Assembly: GCA_964412785.1 (NCBI GenBank)
Contig: CAYPQD010000030.1
Coordinates: 1 to 27,940, forward strand
From: UBA5336 sp964412785
Lineage (GTDB): Bacteria > Pseudomonadota > Alphaproteobacteria > Caulobacterales > Hyphomonadaceae
Reading direction: 5' to 3'
Length of the DNA: 27,940 nucleotides
This document shows, piece after piece, positions 23,716 through 27,940 of the stretch (positions are counted from its first letter, which is position 1; every line of letters starts with the position of its first letter). The notes under the pieces were generated by a model that was given only the letters and a program-made list of their open reading frames with translations, was not told where the DNA came from and searched no databases. Made by a program: the position numbers and the translations under genes.

Positions 23716-25029
23716 ATGGATCTGGGCGTCAGCTGGGGCTGGGACAATGCGCGTGCGCTGATCGGGATCGCGCTCATCTACCTGCTGGCGCTCGCGATGT
23801 CGGAGAACCGGCGGGCGTTCCCCTGGAAGCTGGTGCTCGGCGCAAGCGTGCTGCAGTTTGCCTTCGCGCTCCTCCTGTTCGGCGTCGAGCCGGTTCGCGA
23901 GACGCTGTTCCGCGCCAACGTCATCGTCGATGCGCTGGAGGAAGCCACGCGCCAGGGCACCGGCTTCGTCTTCGGTTATGTCGGGGACAACCAGGCCGCC
24001 AGCGAGATCATGGCCGGTCAGGCGCCGCCCCTGTTCTTCTTCCAGATCCTGCCCATCGTCATCGTCGTCGCCGCCCTGTCGGCCATGCTCTGGCACTGGG
24101 GCATCCTGCGCCTTGTCACCCGCGCCTTCGCCCTGCTGTTTGCCCGCACAATGGGGCTCGGCGGGGCAACCTCGCTGGCGGTGTCGGCCAATGTCTTCAT
24201 GGGCATGACCGAGGCGCCGGTTCTGGTCAAACCCTACCTGAAGGGCATGACGCGCTCGGAACTCTTTGTCCTGATGACGGCCGGCTTTGCCACCATCGCC
24301 GGCTCGGTCCTCATTATCTACGTCAACTTCCTGGAGCCGGTCATGCAGCCGCTCGGGCTCGACCCGCTGGCCCAGTTGCTCACCGCCTCGATCATGGCCG
24401 CGCCGGCCGCCGTGGCGCTCGCCCTCGTCATCATTCCGGAAGCGACCGGCGTGGACGCGCGCCGCCATGAGCCGCCGGCCGGCCTCTACCGCTCCACCAT
24501 GGACGCCTTCGCCACCGGCGCCGCCGACGGCCTGAAGATCGTCCTCAACATCGCCACCATGCTGATCGCTGCACTGGCCATCCTGTGGCTCGCCAATGCG
24601 CTGCTGCAGGCCCTGCCGACGCCCGAGGCGTGGGGAGAGGTCACCATCCAGCGCCTGCTCGGCTGGGTGTTCGCTCCGCTCATGTACATGATCGGCGTGC
24701 CCTGGGAGGAGGCGGCCCGCGCCGGCTCGCTGATGGGCATCAAGACCGTGCTCACCGAATTCGTCGCCTTCCTCGAACTGGCCGCCATCCCGGCCGGCGA
24801 CATGGACCCGCGCACCCGCATCATCACAGCCCACGCCATCTGCGGCTTTGCCAATTTTGGCTCCATCGGCATCCTCATCGGCGGGCTCACCATCATCGAG
24901 CCGGACCGGCGCGAGACATTTCTGGCCCTTGCATGGAAGACCCTGATTGCGGGAACACTGGCGACATGCTTGTCGGGCGCTGTCGTCGGCGCCCTGCCGG
25001 TTGAATTGTTCGTGCAGGAGACGCGATGA
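23716..25029 (+). CDS. nupC: Concentrative nucleoside transporter (CNT/NupC family)
   Basis: A 437-residue inner-membrane symporter that imports nucleosides with H+ or Na+. Family signatures are clear: the short N-terminal helices (RALIGIALIYLLALAMSENRR), then ANVFMGMTEAPVLVKPYL at about residues 158-175, GFATIAGSVL near 190, and the C-terminal GFANFGSIGILIGGL from about 377. The re-entrant loops that bind the nucleoside fall in these segments. I chose the ATG at 23716 because homology begins there, with GGAG 9 nt upstream. Its TGA overlaps the ATG of a TonB-dependent receptor, so the two are translationally coupled. Confidence 0.95.
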   Translation: MDLGVSWGWDNARALIGIALIYLLALAMSENRRAFPWKLVLGASVLQFAFALLLFGVEPVRETLFRANVIVDALEEATRQGTGFVFGYVGDNQAASEIMAGQAPPLFFFQILPIVIVVAALSAMLWHWGILRLVTRAFALLFARTMGLGGATSLAVSANVFMGMTEAPVLVKPYLKGMTRSELFVLMTAGFATIAGSVLIIYVNFLEPVMQPLGLDPLAQLLTASIMAAPAAVALALVIIPEATGVDARRHEPPAGLYRSTMDAFATGAADGLKIVLNIATMLIAALAILWLANALLQALPTPEAWGEVTIQRLLGWVFAPLMYMIGVPWEEAARAGSLMGIKTVLTEFVAFLELAAIPAGDMDPRTRIITAHAICGFANFGSIGILIGGLTIIEPDRRETFLALAWKTLIAGTLATCLSGAVVGALPVELFVQETR

Positions 25030-27059
25030 CCCTCATCCCCTTCGACAAGGCTGCCAGCCTCGGCCTCATGGCCCTCGCCGCCGGCGCCCCGGCGCTAGCC
25101 GACGCAGCCGCCATGCTCGACCCCGTCATCGTCCATGGCGACCGCAGTCCGCAGGAGCCGGGCAGTGTCTCCATCCTGGGCGAGGAGGCGATCATGGCGG
25201 TCTCCGCCGACCACCCGGCGGAAATCCTCAACACCCTGCCGGGTGTCAACATCCAGATGAATGCCGGCCAGGAACACCTGATCGCCATCCGCAGCCCCGT
25301 GCTCACGGGTGGGGCCGGGCAGGGCAGCTTCCTCATTCTGGAGAACGGTGTGCCAACACGCGCGGCCGCATTCGGCAATGTCAACAGCCTGATCGAGCCG
25401 CACCACGAGGTCGCGCGCGCGATCGAGGTCATTCGCGGCCCGGCAAGCGCGCGCTATGGCTCCAACGCCGTGCATGGTCTCGTCAATGTCATCCTGCCGG
25501 CGCCGGGCCGCGCGGTGCCCCTCGAAATCAGGGCGCAGGCCTCGACCCTTGAGCGCTATCGCGGCGAGGTGATCGCCAGCAGCGACCGGCTCGTCGCCGC
25601 CCTGTCCCTGCAGGACGAAGCCGGCTGGCGCGATGACACCGGCCTCCAGCAGCAAAAGCTCAGTCTCGGCGCCACCTTCGACCTTGCCGGCTGGCAGGCC
25701 AGCGCCTGGCTGTCTGGCTCCAATCTCAACCAGGAAACCGCCGGCTTCATCGAGGGCTTCAAGGCCTATCGCGACAAGGCCCTGGCCGAAAGCAATCCCA
25801 ACCCCGAGGCCTATCGCGACGCCGCCTCGCTGCGTGCCGCTCTCAGGCTGGAACGCGATCTGGGCAATGCGCGTGTGGTGGTCACGCCCTATGCGATCAC
25901 CCAGGCAATGGATTTCCGTCTCCACTTCCTCCCCTATCCGGCTTTCGAGGAGAACGGCCATGACGCCTTCGGCGTGCTGTCGGAACTGGGCGGGACCGCC
26001 GGCACGCTCGAATGGCGCGCCGGCATCGATGGCGAAATCGCCTCCGGCTATCTTCGTGAGGTCCAGGACGGGCCCTTCGGCTTCTTCCCGGGCGACCAGC
26101 GTTTCCCGGAAGGCCCGCACTATGACTACCAGGTTGAGACGTCCCGCGCCGCGCTCTGGGGCGAGGTCACCTGGGCGCTGGCGGGCGATCTGCGGCTCCT
26201 TGCCGGCCTGCGCGGCGAGGCCCATCACTATGACTACTCAACCCAAATCCCCCCGATGGATACCGGCCGCTTCAAGGTCGTGCCGGACCGGCAGGATGAC
26301 TTCGACCTGTTCACACCCAAACTCGGCATGATCTGGCAGCCGGGCGATGGCGCGGTGTCGTGGTATGCCAATTACGCCCGCGGCCAGCGCGCGCCCCAGG
26401 CAAGCGACCTCTACCGTCTGCAGTCGAACCAGCAGGCCGGCGAGATAAGCGAGGAAACCCTCGACTCGATCGAAATTGGCGCCCGTGGCACCCGCGGCCC
26501 GCTGACCTTCGACATTGCAGCCTACTGGATGGAGAAGGAGAATTTCTTCTTCAGGGACGCCGACGGGCTCAACGTCGCCGATGGCGCCACCCGCCATGTC
26601 GGCATCGAGAGCGCCTTTGACCTCACCCTGATGGCTGACACCCTGTCCCTGTCGGGCACGGCGGCGTGGTCGGACCAGACCTACACCTTTGATCGGATCG
26701 TCGCGAACGGCTCAGAAATCATTCGCGATGGCAACAGCATCGACACCGCGCCGGAATGGCTCGCCGACCTCACCCTCATCTGGACACCCACCGCGGCCGC
26801 CGAACTCAGCCTGACCGCGGATTATACCGGCGCCTATGCCGTGAACCCGGCTAACACGGACGACTATCCCGGCCACACCGTCTTCCACGCCCGCGCCACC
26901 CTTGCCCTGGACGAGACAACCGAAGCGTTCGTCATCGTGCGCAACCTGTTCGATCTCAACTATGCCGACCGCGCCGATTTCGCCTTCGGCGACTACCGCT
27001 ATTTCCCCGGCGAGCCATTCAACGCCACCCTCGGCGTGCGCAAGCGCTTCGGCGGGTAG
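25026..27059 (+). CDS. TonB-dependent outer-membrane receptor, probably nucleoside-related
   Basis: A 677-residue outer-membrane transporter. The signal peptide ends near ALA-D (residues 24-26), and DPVIV (32-36) is a plausible TonB box. The plug domain at about 45-160 contains IEVIRGPASARYGSNAVHG (133-151). A long beta-barrel with aromatic-rich strands follows, ending KRFGG. It energises uptake through TonB-ExbBD. The substrate is inferred from the overlapping nupC gene; nucleosides or a nucleoside-containing compound are the best guess. Siderophore or vitamin uptake is not excluded. The ATG overlaps the nupC stop (ATGA), and AGGAGA lies just upstream. Confidence 0.93.
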   Translation: MTLIPFDKAASLGLMALAAGAPALADAAAMLDPVIVHGDRSPQEPGSVSILGEEAIMAVSADHPAEILNTLPGVNIQMNAGQEHLIAIRSPVLTGGAGQGSFLILENGVPTRAAAFGNVNSLIEPHHEVARAIEVIRGPASARYGSNAVHGLVNVILPAPGRAVPLEIRAQASTLERYRGEVIASSDRLVAALSLQDEAGWRDDTGLQQQKLSLGATFDLAGWQASAWLSGSNLNQETAGFIEGFKAYRDKALAESNPNPEAYRDAASLRAALRLERDLGNARVVVTPYAITQAMDFRLHFLPYPAFEENGHDAFGVLSELGGTAGTLEWRAGIDGEIASGYLREVQDGPFGFFPGDQRFPEGPHYDYQVETSRAALWGEVTWALAGDLRLLAGLRGEAHHYDYSTQIPPMDTGRFKVVPDRQDDFDLFTPKLGMIWQPGDGAVSWYANYARGQRAPQASDLYRLQSNQQAGEISEETLDSIEIGARGTRGPLTFDIAAYWMEKENFFFRDADGLNVADGATRHVGIESAFDLTLMADTLSLSGTAAWSDQTYTFDRIVANGSEIIRDGNSIDTAPEWLADLTLIWTPTAAAELSLTADYTGAYAVNPANTDDYPGHTVFHARATLALDETTEAFVIVRNLFDLNYADRADFAFGDYRYFPGEPFNATLGVRKRFGG

Positions 27060-27117
27060 CGGCGCCGGCGCCCTCCTCAGGACGCGGGGCGCCCCTTGGA
27101 AACTTCGCCACAAGGCC

Positions 27118-27153
27118 CCTCATGCTGAGGAGCCGCGAAGCGGTGTCTCGAAG
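27118..27153. repeat. REP-like palindromic element
   Basis: CCTCATGCTGAGG (27118-27130) is a 5-bp stem with a 3-nt loop. It is followed by CCGCGAAGCGG (27133-27143), a second small hairpin, and then TCTCGAAG. The composite order (CTTCGAGA, a GC hairpin, CCTCAGCATGAGG on the other strand) matches a widespread intergenic palindromic repeat I recall from many alphaproteobacterial genomes. Confidence 0.6.
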
Positions 27154-27188
27154 AATGGGCCGCGGGCGGGGTCTCTTCCCCCGCCGAT

Positions 27189-27204
27189 CCCTGCGCAGGC
27201 AGGG
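27189..27204. terminator. Hairpin after the REP-like element
   Basis: CCCTGC (27189-27194) and GCAGGG (27199-27204) form a perfect 6-bp stem around GCAG. It could terminate the nupC-receptor transcript or belong to a repeat; no T-run follows. Confidence 0.3.
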
Positions 27205-27282
27205 GGGTCGCCACGCGTCCCCGCTGGACGCCTGCGCGGTTTCGCGGCACCGTCCGCGCGAGCCAAGGGAGGACAAGCCGGA

Positions 27283-27900
27283 ATGAAACTCTACCACAGC
27301 CCGATGGCGCCGAACCCGGAGCGCGTCGTCCGCTTCCTGCGCGCCAAGGACAAGCTCGATGCGGTGGAAATTGTCGAGGTCTCGATCATGAAGGGCGAGC
27401 ACAGGAGCGATGCCTACAGGGCCGTCAGCCCCTATGCGCAGGTGCCGGCGCTGGTGCTCGATGACGGCACCGCGATCACCGAGAGCCGCGCGATCTGCAG
27501 CTATTTCGAGGGCCTCTTTCCCGAGCCGGACCTGATGGGGCGCACGCCGCTGGAGACCGCGCTGATCGAAATGTGGGACCGGCGCATCGAGTTGCTGTTC
27601 TTCATCCAGTTTGCCGGCTGGTTCCGCAATGCCCACCCGGCCATGGCGCCTCTGGAAGATCCCCAGTGCGAGGGGACGGCTGAGAAAAGCGAGCGCAACG
27701 CCCGGGCCTTCGCCAGGCGCCTTGACGCCCACCTGGAGCAGCATGACTTCGTGGCGGCCGGCCGGTTCTCGATCGCCGACATCACACTCTACACCAGCTG
27801 TGGCTTCTGCGGCGTCATGCGCTGGCAGCCCCAGAGCGAGCATCCCAACCTGAAGGCGTGGTCCGACCGCGTCGCCGCGCTGCCCTTTGCTCAGGCCTGA
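27283..27900 (+). CDS. Glutathione S-transferase family protein
   Basis: A 205-residue GST. The N-terminal thioredoxin-like half starts MKLYHSPMAPNPERVVRFL. It has the cis-Pro segment QVPALVLDDG (Pro at about 55) and the glutathione-binding ESRAICSYFE (Glu67-Ser68). The C-terminal helical half has the conserved FSIADITLY motif (N-capping box and Asp). The reaction is glutathione conjugation, reduction or binding; the substrate is unknown. The ATG at 27283 follows AAGGGAGGA (27265-27273) with a 9-nt gap. It is separated from the TonB receptor by palindromic DNA, so it is probably a separate transcription unit. Confidence 0.92.
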   Translation: MKLYHSPMAPNPERVVRFLRAKDKLDAVEIVEVSIMKGEHRSDAYRAVSPYAQVPALVLDDGTAITESRAICSYFEGLFPEPDLMGRTPLETALIEMWDRRIELLFFIQFAGWFRNAHPAMAPLEDPQCEGTAEKSERNARAFARRLDAHLEQHDFVAAGRFSIADITLYTSCGFCGVMRWQPQSEHPNLKAWSDRVAALPFAQA

Positions 27901-27940
27901 TACCAAGCTGCATGGACCCAAAACCGATCCTTTGCAGTGC
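27900..27940 (+). repeat. Dispersed repeat, copy 2 (cut by the window edge)
   Basis: Starts at the last base of the GST stop codon and runs to the end of the window. It matches 9452-9491 with three substitutions and one extra T, in the same orientation. Confidence 0.75.

Larger units (their letters stand above)
27060..27282. other. Intergenic region rich in palindromes
   Basis: A 223-nt gap between the TonB receptor and the GST gene with no supported ORF. It holds a 12-nt palindrome GGCGCCGGCGCC (27061-27072), a REP-like element (27118-27153) and a CCCTGC/GCAGGG hairpin (27189-27204). Confidence 0.6.

Overview
The window is GC-rich, densely coded chromosomal DNA that most resembles a free-living alphaproteobacterium of the Caulobacterales/Maricaulales type. 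The clues are a zwf-pgl-edd-glk-eda Entner-Doudoroff cluster, a metX-metW pair, a hisC-prephenate dehydrogenase pair, a TonB-dependent receptor placed with an inner-membrane transporter, and a CurA-like reductase, SDR, VOC and GST complement. The species is not identified. I see no phage, plasmid, IS or CRISPR signature. Nearly all of the window is ordinary core or housekeeping sequence.

Layout: (1) 7-82, tRNA-Trp. (2) 229-5849, a five-gene plus-strand Entner-Doudoroff operon running from glucose and glucose-6-P to pyruvate plus glyceraldehyde-3-P; each gene overlaps the next by 4 nt. (3) 5881-9437, minus strand, in transcription order metX, metW, a DUF983 membrane protein and a thiolase. (4) 9438-9683, a divergent intergenic region holding a roughly 40-bp dispersed repeat (second copy at the right window edge) and a perfect 10-bp inverted repeat. 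(5) 9684-13422, plus strand: hisC, prephenate dehydrogenase (tyrosine branch) and a DASS-type anion transporter. (6) 13427-18695, minus strand: polA, a CurA-like reductase, a lipoprotein and a small membrane protein. (7) 18823-20391, plus strand: an HD-domain protein coupled to an epoxide-hydrolase-like alpha/beta hydrolase. (8) 20447-21756, minus strand: a small lipoprotein and an MFE-2-type SDR whose upstream region carries a sequence resembling a LiuR operator. (9) 21953-23598, a VOC protein and a convergent MFS transporter. (10) 23716-27059, a CNT/NupC nucleoside transporter overlapping a TonB-dependent receptor. (11) 27060-27282, palindromic REP-like sequence, then a GST gene and the edge copy of the repeat.

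Most interesting points: the CNT plus TonB-receptor pair, which suggests coupled uptake of nucleosides across both membranes; the HD-domain protein, whose His/Asp spacing resembles PhnZ/MIOX-type di-iron oxygenases and which is coupled to an epoxide-hydrolase-like enzyme; the LiuR-like site before the SDR; the dispersed repeat; and small hairpins that straddle the stop codons at all four convergent gene junctions. No radically new system is evident.
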